Source: Kordia antarctica (lineage in GTDB: Bacteria; Bacteroidota; Bacteroidia; Flavobacteriales; Flavobacteriaceae). Taken from it: 64,000 nucleotides of DNA. A model generated the notes under the pieces. That model was not told the origin of the DNA, did no database searches, and was given only the letters and a program-made list of their open reading frames with translations. Positions 35,912-45,100 of this stretch are shown piece by piece (positions within the stretch are counted from its first letter, which is position 1; every line of letters begins with the position of its first letter). Made by a program: the position numbers and the translations under genes. The stretch spans positions 4,369,501-4,433,500 of the forward strand of contig NZ_CP019288.1 in the NCBI RefSeq assembly GCF_009901525.1. The letters are read 5' to 3'.

Positions 35912-37258
35912 ATGGAAAACAATAATATCGCAGTAGGATTAGACATAGGAACCACGAAAATCGTGGCAATGATTGGGCGAAAAAATGAATACGGAAAGCT
36001 CGAAATTCTTGGAGTTGGAAAATCCAAGAGTTTGGGTGTGCATCGTGGTGTCGTAAATAATATTACACAAACGATTCAATCTATACAACAAGCAGTACAA
36101 GAAGCCGAAAGTGTTTCTGATTATAAGATAAGTGAAGTTGTGGTTGGAATTGCAGGACAACACATTCGTAGTTTACAACACAGCGATTATATTACGCGCA
36201 GCAATGCAGATGAAGTTATAAATGAAGAAGATATTGACTTACTCATCAATCAAGTATATAAATTAGTAATGCTTCCTGGTGAAGAAATTATTCATGTGCT
36301 TCCGCAAGAATATAAAGTGGATGGACAAGCCGAAATTAAAGAGCCAATTGGAATGTACGGCGGACGACTGGAAGCAAATTTTCATGTAGTTGTCGGGCAA
36401 GTTTCTTCGATTCGAAATATTGGAAGATGCGTAAAAAGTTCTGGATTAGGCTTAGCTGGAATTACCTTAGAACCTTTAGCATCTGCCAATGCAGTATTAA
36501 GTCAGGAAGAAAAAGAAGCAGGCGTTGCATTGATTGATATTGGAGGTGGAACCACAGATTTGGCAATTTTTAAAGACGGAATCATTCGCCATACGGCAGT
36601 AATTCCATTTGGTGGAAATGTTATTACAGAAGATATTAAAGAAGGCTGTTCTATTATAGAAAAGCAAGCGGAATTACTGAAAATAAAATTTGGATCTGCT
36701 TGGCCAGGCGAAAATAAAGATAACGAAATTGTGTCGATTCCAGGATTACGTGGAAGAGAACCAAAAGAGATTACATTGAAAAATCTCTCAAAAATAATTC
36801 ATGCACGAGTTGTTGAAATCATAGAACAAGCGTACTTAGAAATTAAGAACTACGGACATGAAGAACAAAAGAAAAAACTAATTGCAGGAATTGTGCTTAC
36901 AGGTGGCGGAAGTCAGTTGAATCACTTAAAGCAATTGGCAGAATACATTACAGGGATGGATACCAGAATTGGCTATCCAAACGAACATTTGGCAGGCGAT
37001 TCGGATACAGAAATGGCGAGTCCATTATATGCAACGGCTGTCGGACTTGTAATGAATGCAGTAGAAAACCAATCAAAAGCTATCATTGAAGAAGAAATTG
37101 TGGAACCACCTACAGAAGCAATTTCAGACGGAGAATCGTCTATTAATGATGACACAGAACATACCGCTCCAATACAATCGGAACCAAAAAAAGAACGAAA
37201 ATCGATCTTTGAAAAATGGGCCGATAAGTTGAAAGATTTTTTAGATAACGCAGAATAA
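35912..37258 (+). CDS. ftsA: Cell division protein FtsA
   Basis: 448 residues, actin-like ATPase that tethers FtsZ to the membrane. Marks are VGLDIGTTKIVAMIG (phosphate 1), the 1C subdomain (VVVGIAGQHIRSL), LIDIGGGTTDLAIF (phosphate 2), GNVITEDIKEG, and GIVLTGGGSQLNHL (adenosine). The C-terminal KSIFEKWADKLKDFLDN is a likely amphipathic membrane-targeting helix. It lies 3 bp after ftsQ and 22 bp before ftsZ. Confidence 0.96.
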   Translation: MENNNIAVGLDIGTTKIVAMIGRKNEYGKLEILGVGKSKSLGVHRGVVNNITQTIQSIQQAVQEAESVSDYKISEVVVGIAGQHIRSLQHSDYITRSNADEVINEEDIDLLINQVYKLVMLPGEEIIHVLPQEYKVDGQAEIKEPIGMYGGRLEANFHVVVGQVSSIRNIGRCVKSSGLGLAGITLEPLASANAVLSQEEKEAGVALIDIGGGTTDLAIFKDGIIRHTAVIPFGGNVITEDIKEGCSIIEKQAELLKIKFGSAWPGENKDNEIVSIPGLRGREPKEITLKNLSKIIHARVVEIIEQAYLEIKNYGHEEQKKKLIAGIVLTGGGSQLNHLKQLAEYITGMDTRIGYPNEHLAGDSDTEMASPLYATAVGLVMNAVENQSKAIIEEEIVEPPTEAISDGESSINDDTEHTAPIQSEPKKERKSIFEKWADKLKDFLDNAE

Positions 37259-37280
37259 TAAAAAAAACAGTTAAAGAATT

Positions 37281-39209
37281 ATGAGTAGCAACACAGAATT
37301 CGGAAACATTTCATTTGATTTACCAAAAAATCAATCAAATGTAATTAAAGTGATCGGTGTAGGCGGTGGCGGAAGTAACGCTATCAACCACATGTTTCAG
37401 CAAGGAATAAAAGGAGTAGACTTTTTTATCTGTAATACAGATTCTCAAGCTTTACAAAATAGTACAGTTCCTAATAAAATTCAATTAGGAGTTTCACTGA
37501 CGGAAGGTTTGGGCGCAGGCGCGAATCCGGAAGTTGGAGAAAAAGCAGCTTTGGAAAGTATTGAAGACATTAGTACCATGTTGGATACCAATACAAAGAT
37601 GATTTTTATTACCGCAGGAATGGGCGGTGGAACAGGAACTGGAGCAGCTCCAGTGATTGCAAAACTAGCCAAAGATAAAGATATATTAACCGTTGGTATT
37701 GTGACGATTCCTTTTAAGTTTGAAGGAAAAATGCGGAATGCACAAGCGCGTATTGGAGTTGAAAAATTACGTTCGCATGTAGATTCGCTTATTGTAATTA
37801 ACAACGATAAACTAAGAGAAGTTTACGGAAACTTAGGCTTTAAAGCAGGTTTCTCTAAAGCGGATGAAGTATTGGCAACAGCTTCTAGAGGAATTGCAGA
37901 AGTAATAACGCATCATTATACACAAAATATTGACTTGCGCGATGCGAAAACAGTATTGTCTAATAGTGGAACAGCTATCATGGGATCTGCGAATGCTTCT
38001 GGTGCAAACCGAGCAAGCGAAGCGATTATGAAAGCGTTAGATTCTCCATTATTGAATGATAATAAAATTGCAGGAGCTAAAAACGTGTTGTTGCTTATCG
38101 TTTCTGGTTCAGAAGAAATTACGATTGATGAAATCGGAGAAATTAACGATCACATTCAAACAGAAGCTGGCGGCGGAGCAAACATCATTATGGGTGTTGG
38201 TGAAGATGAAACGTTGGAAGATGCAGTTTCGGTAACTATTATTGCTACGGGTTTCGATATTGATCAGCAGGACGAAATCGTGAATACGGAATCTAAAAAA
38301 GTGATTCATACATTAGAAGACGAGCAAACTGCTGTTCACAACTTAACACCGAAAACAACTTCTGTGGTAACACCAACTATTCCGCAAAAACCTGTGGGAG
38401 ACGTTGCGCCAAAAAAGGCGGAAGTAGTTCGTCATACGTTGGTAGATGATAGTGCGACATTGAATTTGATTCCGACTTCGGAAATTATCAAAAATATGTC
38501 TGTTATATATGATGAAGTTAAAGCACCAATTGCTCAAGATGACTTCATTATTACGACAATGACAGATAAAATTAATGCGATTGAAGTAAACGATCCAGAA
38601 TTTGTAGTTGCAGCCGAAATAGAAGAAGAAAATCAGATTACTTTTTCTTTTGATATGCCATTGGCGAAACCTGTTGCAGAGAAAACTCCTGAAAAGGAAG
38701 ATCTTATTAAGTTTGAATTGACTTCTGAGGATGTAAATGCAATGGAAGTGACAGATCATGTAGAGGTAGTTTCTGTGACAGAAGTTCATGACAAAGGTGT
38801 CACACGTTACAGTTTAGATGACTATATGGAGGAAGAACCTGCTGTTGAAAAAAATATTTCAAAAGTAGCTGAAGATGGCATTGTTTTTGAGAAGAAGATA
38901 GTCGAAGATTCAATTACAAAAAAAGAAGATTCTGATGAGGGAAATCCATTCAATAGTAGTATTGAAGAAAGCTTAAAAAGTAGAGTGGACGAACGCAGAA
39001 GAAAACTAAAAGAATTTAATTATAAATTCAATAATAACGTCTCTCGTATTGACGAAATAGAGAAGCAGCCAGCTTACAAGAGAGCAGGTGTTGAGCTTGA
39101 TGAAACCAAATCATCAGATAATGCTTCCCGAACCAGTTTGGGTACGGATAGTAATGATGATATGCAATTAAGAAGTAATAATTCTTTTTTGCATGATAAC
39201 GTTGACTAA
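37281..39209 (+). CDS. ftsZ: Tubulin-like cell division GTPase FtsZ (long C-terminal tail)
   Basis: 642 residues. The globular GTPase covers about 1-325: IKVIGVGGGGSNAINHM, GMGGGTGTGAAPVIA (tubulin signature), VTIPFKFEGKMRNAQARIGVEKL, NNDKLREVYGN and TEAGGGANIIMGVG. A long acidic, low-complexity linker of about 270 residues follows. The final 40 residues hold KRAGVELDETK, the likely conserved peptide for FtsA binding. Most bacteria have about 400 residues; the long linker is usual for Bacteroidetes. Last gene of the dcw cluster, with a strong terminator behind it. Confidence 0.96.
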   Translation: MSSNTEFGNISFDLPKNQSNVIKVIGVGGGGSNAINHMFQQGIKGVDFFICNTDSQALQNSTVPNKIQLGVSLTEGLGAGANPEVGEKAALESIEDISTMLDTNTKMIFITAGMGGGTGTGAAPVIAKLAKDKDILTVGIVTIPFKFEGKMRNAQARIGVEKLRSHVDSLIVINNDKLREVYGNLGFKAGFSKADEVLATASRGIAEVITHHYTQNIDLRDAKTVLSNSGTAIMGSANASGANRASEAIMKALDSPLLNDNKIAGAKNVLLLIVSGSEEITIDEIGEINDHIQTEAGGGANIIMGVGEDETLEDAVSVTIIATGFDIDQQDEIVNTESKKVIHTLEDEQTAVHNLTPKTTSVVTPTIPQKPVGDVAPKKAEVVRHTLVDDSATLNLIPTSEIIKNMSVIYDEVKAPIAQDDFIITTMTDKINAIEVNDPEFVVAAEIEEENQITFSFDMPLAKPVAEKTPEKEDLIKFELTSEDVNAMEVTDHVEVVSVTEVHDKGVTRYSLDDYMEEEPAVEKNISKVAEDGIVFEKKIVEDSITKKEDSDEGNPFNSSIEESLKSRVDERRRKLKEFNYKFNNNVSRIDEIEKQPAYKRAGVELDETKSSDNASRTSLGTDSNDDMQLRSNNSFLHDNVD

Positions 39210-39242
39210 TTAGATTTAGTACTATTATATATGTTTTTTTAG

Positions 39243-39281
39243 ACCCGGGAATTGCTGTTCTATTTCCGGGTTTAATTTTTT
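39243..39281 (+). terminator. Terminator of the dcw cluster
   Basis: ACCCGGGAA (39243-39251) pairs with TTTCCGGGT (39263-39271) with one G-T pair, followed by TTTAATTTTTT. It lies 33 bp after the ftsZ stop. Confidence 0.85.
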
Positions 39282-39309
39282 ACCTCTCCAACATTAAAAT
39301 AAAGATATC

Positions 39310-39762
39310 ATGGGATTACAACAAGATATAATGACGGCTCTTAAAACGGCTATGAAAGCCAAAGATCAAACTGCTTTAGCGGCTTTGCGCGCTGTAAAGT
39401 CTGAAATATTATTGGCACAAACAAAAAGTGGTGCTAAAGAAGAATTGTCTGAAGAAGAAGAGATTAAGTTGTTGCAAAAATTAGTAAAGCAACGTAAAGA
39501 TAGCGCGGCTATTTTTACGGAGCAAAACAGACCTGACTTGGTGGAACCAGAAGTAGCTCAGGCGGCAATTATAGAGCAATTTTTGCCAGAACAATTAACA
39601 GCAGAAGAAATAGAAAAAGTAGTGGTGATGACTATTGATGATCTTGGTGCTTCAGGAATGAAAGACATGGGAAAAGTGATGGGAATTGTTTCGAAAGAAT
39701 TGGCTGGACAAGCTGATGGAAAGACTATTTCTACAATTATAAAAGCAAAATTATTGAATTAA
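39310..39762 (+). CDS. GatB/YqeY domain protein
   Basis: 150 residues, the free-standing YqeY form that shares the tail domain of the amidotransferase subunit GatB and is thought to bind tRNA. Marks are ALKTAMKAKDQTALAALRAVKSEI at the start, EEEEIKLLQKLVKQRKDSAAIF, EQFLPEQLTAEEI and MGKVMGIVSKELAGQADGKTISTIIKAKL at the end. Often found after ftsZ in Flavobacteriia, as here. A hairpin (ATTCCCAC, TTTC loop) at 39792-39811 lies before the tRNA gene. Confidence 0.92.
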   Translation: MGLQQDIMTALKTAMKAKDQTALAALRAVKSEILLAQTKSGAKEELSEEEEIKLLQKLVKQRKDSAAIFTEQNRPDLVEPEVAQAAIIEQFLPEQLTAEEIEKVVVMTIDDLGASGMKDMGKVMGIVSKELAGQADGKTISTIIKAKLLN

Positions 39763-39817
39763 TTATAAATTATAGAATTTTAAACAATAAGATTCCCACT
39801 TTCGTGGGAATGTATAA

Positions 39818-39891
39818 GGCCACGTAGCTCAGCTGAATAGAGCACTGGATTTCGGCTCCAGCGGTCACAGGTTTGAATCCTGTCGTGGTCA
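39818..39891 (+). tRNA. tRNA-Arg (anticodon TCG)
   Basis: 74 nt fold a full cloverleaf. Acceptor GGCCACG pairs with CGTGGTC (one G-T), D stem is GCTC/GAGC, anticodon stem CTGGA/TCCAG with loop TTTCGGC (anticodon TCG at 39852-39854), T stem ACAGG/CCTGT with loop TTTGAAT. Discriminator A; CCA is not encoded. The D-loop AGCTGAATA has only one of the usual two G. It reads CGA codons. Confidence 0.93.
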
Positions 39892-39914
39892 CGAATAAAT
39901 AGTACATTCAAAAA

Positions 39915-39945
39915 AAAACGCCAAGTTTACTTGAGCGTTTTTTTG
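39915..39945 (+). terminator. Terminator of tRNA-Arg
   Basis: AAAACGC (39915-39921) pairs with GCGTTTT (39935-39941), with an inner CAAG/CTTG, followed by a T tract. It lies 23 bp after the tRNA. Confidence 0.8.
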
Positions 39946-39988
39946 TTTGTACTATTTTCAAAGCGGAGCTTTATCTGGATCATGAAAT

Positions 39989-40005
39989 AATCCTGTCGTG
40001 GTCAC
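39989..40005 (+). repeat. Second copy of the tRNA-Arg 3' end (17 bp)
   Basis: AATCCTGTCGTGGTCAC at 39989-40005 is identical to 39876-39892, the T-arm and acceptor end of tRNA-Arg, 113 bp further on. No other tRNA part is seen in front of it. It could be an attachment-site scar or the rest of a tandem tRNA duplication. Confidence 0.85.
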
Positions 40006-40012
40006 ATTAAGC

Positions 40013-40046
40013 AAGAAACCATGCCATTTGGCATGGTTTCTTATTT
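40013..40046 (+). terminator. Strong hairpin after the tRNA fragment
   Basis: AAGAAACCATGCC (40013-40025) pairs perfectly with 40030-40042 around a 4-nt loop, followed by ATTTTA. It may also serve the convergent RND gene. Confidence 0.75.
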
Positions 40047-40116
40047 TACAGTAGTGAGTTGCAAAGGATCAAGGAATAATAGTACTTTTGCTACTAGAAT
40101 CATACTAAGTTTGGCT

Positions 40117-43100
40117 TCATGTAAAGGACTTTTTACTTAAAAAGCTATACATTAGTGGGATGAAATAAAGGCTTATAAATGTGCCTATAATCATACCTCC
40201 TATAACAGTCAAAGCTAAAGGTTTCTGTAAATTGGCTCCTAAGCTATTTAAAAAAAGAAAAGGAGTCAAAGCCAGTATTGTAGTAAGAGAGGTCATTAAA
40301 ATTGATTTTAAGCGCAGTTCACCTCCTTTTTTTACTGCTTCTTCCATGTTTAATCCTTGTTTTCTTAACATATTAATCGTGTGAATTTTTAATATGCTGT
40401 CATTAATGATAACTCCACACATAATAACCATTCCAATAGCAGACATAATATTTATGGTACCTCCAAAAAGCCAGAGTAGTAAAAGCGCTCCACCAATATC
40501 TATTGGAATTTCTAATAATATGATTAATGGTTGCCATAACGATTCAAATTGAGCAGCCATGATGAAATATAAAAGTAATATAGCAACCACAATAACGATT
40601 GTGAGCTCATGAGTTAGTTCTTTTAATTCAAATAAACTCCCACTTAATCGAAAGTTAAAATCATTATTATTTTTAAGAATATTTTGCACATTATCAATTC
40701 CAGAATCTAAGCCTTTTGCTGAATTAACCTGATATGCTATATGTTCTCCATTGATGCCAGCGGTGATCGTTTTATATTGTTTGGTAGGTTGAATCTGAAT
40801 TAAATTTTTAAGAGGAATGAAGGCATTATTTTTATTTTTTATAAATATTTGACTAATGCTTTTCTCTATGTCCGATATACTATAATCTAATTTAATTGCA
40901 ATAAATTTTTGAGAAGTTTTAAGGCGGTCAATAAACTGTTCGCGAAAAACAGTTTTTAATTCTTTGATGATATCATCTTGATTTACGTTATACAATAAAA
41001 CGTTTTCAGGAATAATTTTAATAGAAGCTACTTTCTTTATTGGAATTTCTGTATATGATACAGTTGCCAATAATTCATTTATTTCTTCAAGCTTTTCTTC
41101 TTTTGGGCTTTCAAGAAAAGATTTAGAATATACTTCTACATTTAATTGAGTATCGTTTGTACCAAAAATATATTGAAAAATGTTTTTAGGAGTTTCAAAA
41201 TTTAGATTGCTTTTTGGGTATTGTGTTTCAATTTTTTGCGCAATTTCACTTTGTATAAATTTTAGTTTAGAATTTGATGTTGACTTTATATACACAACAG
41301 CTTCTGAAAAACTTTTTGTATCATCATGTTGTAATAAATATTGTTGTTCACCCACTTCTGAAAATACTTGATCAATGTTTGAAATATTTTTTAATACCAT
41401 ATCAATTCGATGTTGACTTTCATTGACAGTAATATTATCATTCCAGTCTATTTTTATAATGGTTTCATTTTGATTAATTTCAGGTAATTGTGAATACTCC
41501 ATTTTAAAAAAAAGCATAACTGCTGCTATAGTGCTTAGTATTGAAATAGAATATACTAGCCATTTTCTTGAGAAAAAGAAAGAATAGCTTTTAGCGTACC
41601 AATTTTCAGTATCTGGTAATTTAAGTTTAAATAATGTCCATTTTTTTAATTGTAATTTCTTGTTTTTAAGTTGTCTGTATAAAACAGGAATAAAAATAAT
41701 GGAAACTAGTAAAGAGGTGCATAAGCTAATAGTTATCGCAAGTGCTTGCTCATAGAATAAAGCACCTGTAATTCCGCTTAAAAATAGTAAAGGTAAAAAG
41801 ACAGAACAAGTAGTTAGTACCGAAGTAATTAATGGAGTAATAATCTCTGTAGTTCCTTTGACGCAAGCATTAACTACTGAAAAACCTTGTGTTAGTTTTT
41901 GAGAAATATTGTCAATGACAATGATAGAGTTATCGATCATCATACCAACTCCTAATATCAATCCGGATAAAGAAATTACATTTATAGAAAGGCCAAATAT
42001 GAAGAAAAACAACATACTTATTATCAAAGAAATAGGAATGCTGAGGGCAATGACAAAAGGAGCTTTGATATCTTTTAGGAATAAAAACATAATCAAAATA
42101 GCTAAAGTACTTCCTATCCATAAACTGGACTTTAAATTTTTAATCGACAAGTTTAACAGTTGTGTTTGATCTTGATTGGTTGAGAATGTCAATTCTGGAT
42201 ACGTTGTCTCGAGCGATGTTGTCAGTGTTTCTAATTCTTCTTTTAGTTCATTTAACTTAGCATCAGCTTTTTTTATAATTGCAAGTACAATTGCTCTTTT
42301 TCCATTTGAATATACTAAGCCTCTTTCTAAAGTTGGTTGCAGGGAAACTTGCGCTAAATCTTTTAGTTTGAATAATTTTTGATGAATATTGAGGTAAATA
42401 TTTTCAATATCTTTTTTAGTCCTAAGCGGGTTTGAAAATTTAAAATTATACTGATAAATACCATTTTGTACAATTAGATTGCCATATTCAATATTATTTC
42501 GTCTAATGGCATTTATAATTTCGGTATTGTCAATCCCTAAACTTCTTATTTTTTGACTGTAAGGTGTGATGATGATTTCAGGAGATATGTGGCCACTCAT
42601 GTCAGCAAGCGCAATATTCGGTAGTTGTTCTACACGCTTTTTGAGAATGGTTTCCGTAAATTCACTAAGTTCCAGAAATCGTTCTATACTATATTCTTCT
42701 TTAAGAGCTATGGTCAAATTTAATATAGGAATGTCAGTTGTTGACGCTTTAATTACTTTAGGTCTTTCAAGGTCTCTAGGTAAATAGTTTAGTGAAGCAT
42801 CAATTTTTTCATTTACTTCTATAAAAGCAAAATCAGTCTTAGTTCCGTATTCAAATACTAATTTTAGCGTTGCAAAACCGTCTCTTGTTTCAGTTTTAAT
42901 ATCTTTTAAATTATTAATTTGTAATAATCGATTGCGAAGCAGTCTTACAATATTTGTTTCTAATTCTCTAGCAGTATTATTTGGATAGCTAAGCTGAACA
43001 GTGATTTTTGGAATGTCAATATCAGGCATTAGCGAAGTTGGGATAAACCTCGTAGCGGTAATACCCAATAATATAAAAGCTAAAGTTGCCATAAAAACGG

Positions 43101-43131
43101 CAATTGGTCTACTTACAAGAAACTTTATCAT
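40117..43131 (-). CDS. RND efflux-type permease 1
   Basis: 1004 residues with the twelve-helix, two-lobed RND plan. N-terminal helix MIKFLVSRPIAVFMATLAFILLG, a first porter domain (TVQLSYPNNTARELE), helices with GVGMMIDNSIIVIDNIS (helix 4, with Asp-Asn where AcrB has Asp-Asp), a second porter domain, and MVIMCGVIINDSILKI in the second half. It would span the inner membrane and move a substrate using the proton gradient. Last gene of a minus-strand run: adaptor, Cys-rich peptide, propeller lipoprotein, DUF1573, permease. No outer-membrane factor gene is nearby. The substrate is unknown. Confidence 0.9.
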   Translation of the reverse strand: MIKFLVSRPIAVFMATLAFILLGITATRFIPTSLMPDIDIPKITVQLSYPNNTARELETNIVRLLRNRLLQINNLKDIKTETRDGFATLKLVFEYGTKTDFAFIEVNEKIDASLNYLPRDLERPKVIKASTTDIPILNLTIALKEEYSIERFLELSEFTETILKKRVEQLPNIALADMSGHISPEIIITPYSQKIRSLGIDNTEIINAIRRNNIEYGNLIVQNGIYQYNFKFSNPLRTKKDIENIYLNIHQKLFKLKDLAQVSLQPTLERGLVYSNGKRAIVLAIIKKADAKLNELKEELETLTTSLETTYPELTFSTNQDQTQLLNLSIKNLKSSLWIGSTLAILIMFLFLKDIKAPFVIALSIPISLIISMLFFFIFGLSINVISLSGLILGVGMMIDNSIIVIDNISQKLTQGFSVVNACVKGTTEIITPLITSVLTTCSVFLPLLFLSGITGALFYEQALAITISLCTSLLVSIIFIPVLYRQLKNKKLQLKKWTLFKLKLPDTENWYAKSYSFFFSRKWLVYSISILSTIAAVMLFFKMEYSQLPEINQNETIIKIDWNDNITVNESQHRIDMVLKNISNIDQVFSEVGEQQYLLQHDDTKSFSEAVVYIKSTSNSKLKFIQSEIAQKIETQYPKSNLNFETPKNIFQYIFGTNDTQLNVEVYSKSFLESPKEEKLEEINELLATVSYTEIPIKKVASIKIIPENVLLYNVNQDDIIKELKTVFREQFIDRLKTSQKFIAIKLDYSISDIEKSISQIFIKNKNNAFIPLKNLIQIQPTKQYKTITAGINGEHIAYQVNSAKGLDSGIDNVQNILKNNNDFNFRLSGSLFELKELTHELTIVIVVAILLLYFIMAAQFESLWQPLIILLEIPIDIGGALLLLWLFGGTINIMSAIGMVIMCGVIINDSILKIHTINMLRKQGLNMEEAVKKGGELRLKSILMTSLTTILALTPFLFLNSLGANLQKPLALTVIGGMIIGTFISLYFIPLMYSFLSKKSFT

Positions 43132-43151
43132 ACTCCCGAAAATTATTCTTG

Positions 43152-43583
43152 TTATTCCACAGTAACTCTTAGTGTTAATTTGTAAAATTTAGTTTTTGTA
43201 TTTGCTTTTACTATCGTATAGGAAGTGTTTTTTCCAACTCTATTGTCTGAATCGTATGTAAGCGTGATAAATCCATCTTCATTTGGTGGAATTGTATATG
43301 AGCTCAGCTCATAAGTAGTACAAGTACATTCAGGGTTTACATATTCTATTCTTAATGTATCTTTGCTTGGATTGTTGAATTTAAAATCAGCTTTTAATAT
43401 TTCGCCTTCTGAAATTGTTTTGAAATCAAACACTTTCTTTGAGAATTTTAAAAGAGGATAACTTTTCTCTTCTGACTCTTTTGCAATTATTGATTCTTTT
43501 GGAGTCTCTGTTTTTTTTACTTCTTCATTACATGAAATGAGAGAAATGAAAAAAAGTAATACATAAAACGTGTTTTTTTGCAT
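43152..43583 (-). CDS. DUF1573 domain lipoprotein
   Basis: 143 residues with a lipoprotein signal (FFISLISC, Cys near residue 18). The DUF1573 domain has DFKTISEGEILKADFKFNNPSKDTLRI, the VNPECTCTTYE motif with two Cys, and a final beta strand. The fold is Ig/ASPM-like and is common in Bacteroidetes secreted proteins of unknown role. It begins 2 bp after the propeller gene and ends 20 bp before the RND permease, so the three are surely one operon. Confidence 0.85.
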   Translation of the reverse strand: MQKNTFYVLLFFISLISCNEEVKKTETPKESIIAKESEEKSYPLLKFSKKVFDFKTISEGEILKADFKFNNPSKDTLRIEYVNPECTCTTYELSSYTIPPNEDGFITLTYDSDNRVGKNTSYTIVKANTKTKFYKLTLRVTVE

Positions 43584-43585
43584 GA

Positions 43586-44755
43586 TTACTCAATATTAGG
43601 AAGTGTAAATTTATAGGCTTTCAATGTTAACTCATCTTCTTCTAAAATGGCATCAGAGTAAAAATAGGGATCAATATATCCTGCGACTTTAAATCCTTTT
43701 GGTACATCAACATCCGCAACTAATACATTCCCTTTATAAATTTGTAATCCATCAACACCTTCGGCTATAGGCTTATGGTAGCTTCTAAAGAATATATCCT
43801 TTTCTTCTATATGTTTAACGTCTGTATAGTAACTCGTATTAGGTTTTTTGTTTTGATAGATACTCATGATACCGTCGATCTCTTGACTATTAAATTCAGG
43901 ATAATTCGTCATCATATTTTTTCCAGCATTTCCAAACGTATAGATGTTTTCATGCTCATCATTATAAACATAAATCAATGAATCTATTGGGTGATTTACA
44001 TACATCTGATTTTTACTATCCATCACATAATCAAAAGTATCATAAGCTCCTAAATAATTATAGTTTAAATACTCTCTAGATTTTCTGCCAAAAACAGACT
44101 TTACTTTGCCTGATTCTAAATCAAGATCTGCAAAAATTCTTGACATATCATAATATTCTTTCGTGTAGTATTTGTTAAAAAGTATGTGATTCGCTTCTAC
44201 AGTAAAATATACATTATTATTAGAATTTGTTTGAATTTTAAAGTTCTCGTAGTGTGGAGAATACAATCGCTGCTCATCTGGATCTAAATTGTCAGCATTT
44301 ATTTCCCAGCCAGCTTTTGTAAGATTCCATTTCATTACAAATTTTTTCTCTCTTTCCCAATTTTCATCATGAATATGCACATCAAACACAGAGCCCATAA
44401 ACAAGTGTTTGCCGTTAGGTAATCGTTTGTAAGCATCAATAAAACCTGTGTCCAATTCGTTTGGACCTGCACCTTGTCCTAAGTTTTGAGATTGAATCTT
44501 TCCGTCTTTATCAAAAGTAAATATCCAACAAAATCGTTGATCTATAAAGTTGATTTCATTTTTATAAATATCAAAGAAACCATTGTAAGATGATTCAATA
44601 GGATCAAAAACTACTGTGTCTAATGCTATTGTATTGAAAGCAATTTTCTTTTCAGATTTGTTTACACCATTAAAGAAATTTGAATTGGGTTTTTTATCAG
44701 TACTACAACTGATAAATAAAAAAGCGATAAGCACTAATTTTATTAATATCTTCAT
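43586..44755 (-). CDS. 6-bladed beta-propeller lipoprotein
   Basis: 389 residues from MKILIKLVLIAFLF; the open frame extends 8 codons further but this Met puts the signal first. Lipobox LFISC. Propeller-style blades are visible: FNTIALDTVVFDPIESSYNGFFDIYKNEI, WIFTFDKDGKIQSQNLGQGAGPNELD, KHLFMGSVFDVHIHDENW and DYVMDSKNQMYVNHPIDSLIYVYN. Related Bacteroidetes lipoproteins (BF3164-like, 6-bladed propeller) often neighbour small exported peptides and DUF1573 genes, from memory. Here that company is exact. It may bind or present the peptide at the surface, which is inference. Confidence 0.75.
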   Translation of the reverse strand: MKILIKLVLIAFLFISCSTDKKPNSNFFNGVNKSEKKIAFNTIALDTVVFDPIESSYNGFFDIYKNEINFIDQRFCWIFTFDKDGKIQSQNLGQGAGPNELDTGFIDAYKRLPNGKHLFMGSVFDVHIHDENWEREKKFVMKWNLTKAGWEINADNLDPDEQRLYSPHYENFKIQTNSNNNVYFTVEANHILFNKYYTKEYYDMSRIFADLDLESGKVKSVFGRKSREYLNYNYLGAYDTFDYVMDSKNQMYVNHPIDSLIYVYNDEHENIYTFGNAGKNMMTNYPEFNSQEIDGIMSIYQNKKPNTSYYTDVKHIEEKDIFFRSYHKPIAEGVDGLQIYKGNVLVADVDVPKGFKVAGYIDPYFYSDAILEEDELTLKAYKFTLPNIE

Positions 44756-44810
44756 ATATGTATATAATTGATATTGCATATCCGCTAACTTTCATAAAAG
44801 GTATAAAGTG

Positions 44811-44895
44811 CGTCATCCTGAACTTGATTCAGAATCTCATATAGCCAAGAATTAAAGACATAATAATAAGACCTTGAACTTGATTCAAGGTGACG
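44811..44895. repeat. Short palindromic element with two GAACTTGATTC hairpins
   Basis: CGTCATCC (44811-44818) pairs with GGTGACG at 44889-44895. Inside are CTGAACTTGATTCAG (44818-44832) and CCTTGAACTTGATTCAAGG (44872-44890). Same core as 2982-3114. Confidence 0.65.
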
Positions 44896-44936
44896 GTTAG
44901 TGATGTGATAAAAAGCGGATATACAATAATTGATGA

Positions 44937-45077
44937 AGCATGAAACTGTCTAAAAAGTCGAATTTTCGTCAAACCGAACTTGATTCGGTTTCCCATAATC
45001 ATTGAAAATCAATATAATGAGATTCTGAATCAAGTTCAGAATGACGCTTTCAAACACTTTTCAGACAACCTCATGCT
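44937..45077. repeat. MITE-like palindromic element, copy 2
   Basis: About 141 bp with inverted ends (AGCATGA...TGTCT.AAAAGT, right end complementary and closing in CATGCT). Internal hairpins are AAACCGAACTTGATTCGGTTT (44971-44991) and ATTCTGAA-TCAAG-TTCAGAAT (45022-45042). Very similar to 2982-3114. It lies between the peptide gene and the propeller gene and may affect transcript stability. Confidence 0.7.
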
Positions 45078-45100
45078 TTTTTTTTAAAATTTAGTAAAGC

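Noticed and set aside
38343..38789. Minus-strand 148-residue frame opposite ftsZ
   Set aside because: Shadow of the ftsZ linker codons. Composition (Phe, Tyr, Cys, Arg) is typical of antisense frames in this genome.
39960..40005. Second complete tRNA gene
   Set aside because: Only the last 17 bp match. There is no D arm or anticodon arm in front.
44811..45077. Insertion sequence between the peptide and propeller genes
   Set aside because: No transposase frame. The region consists of palindromic repeat units only.
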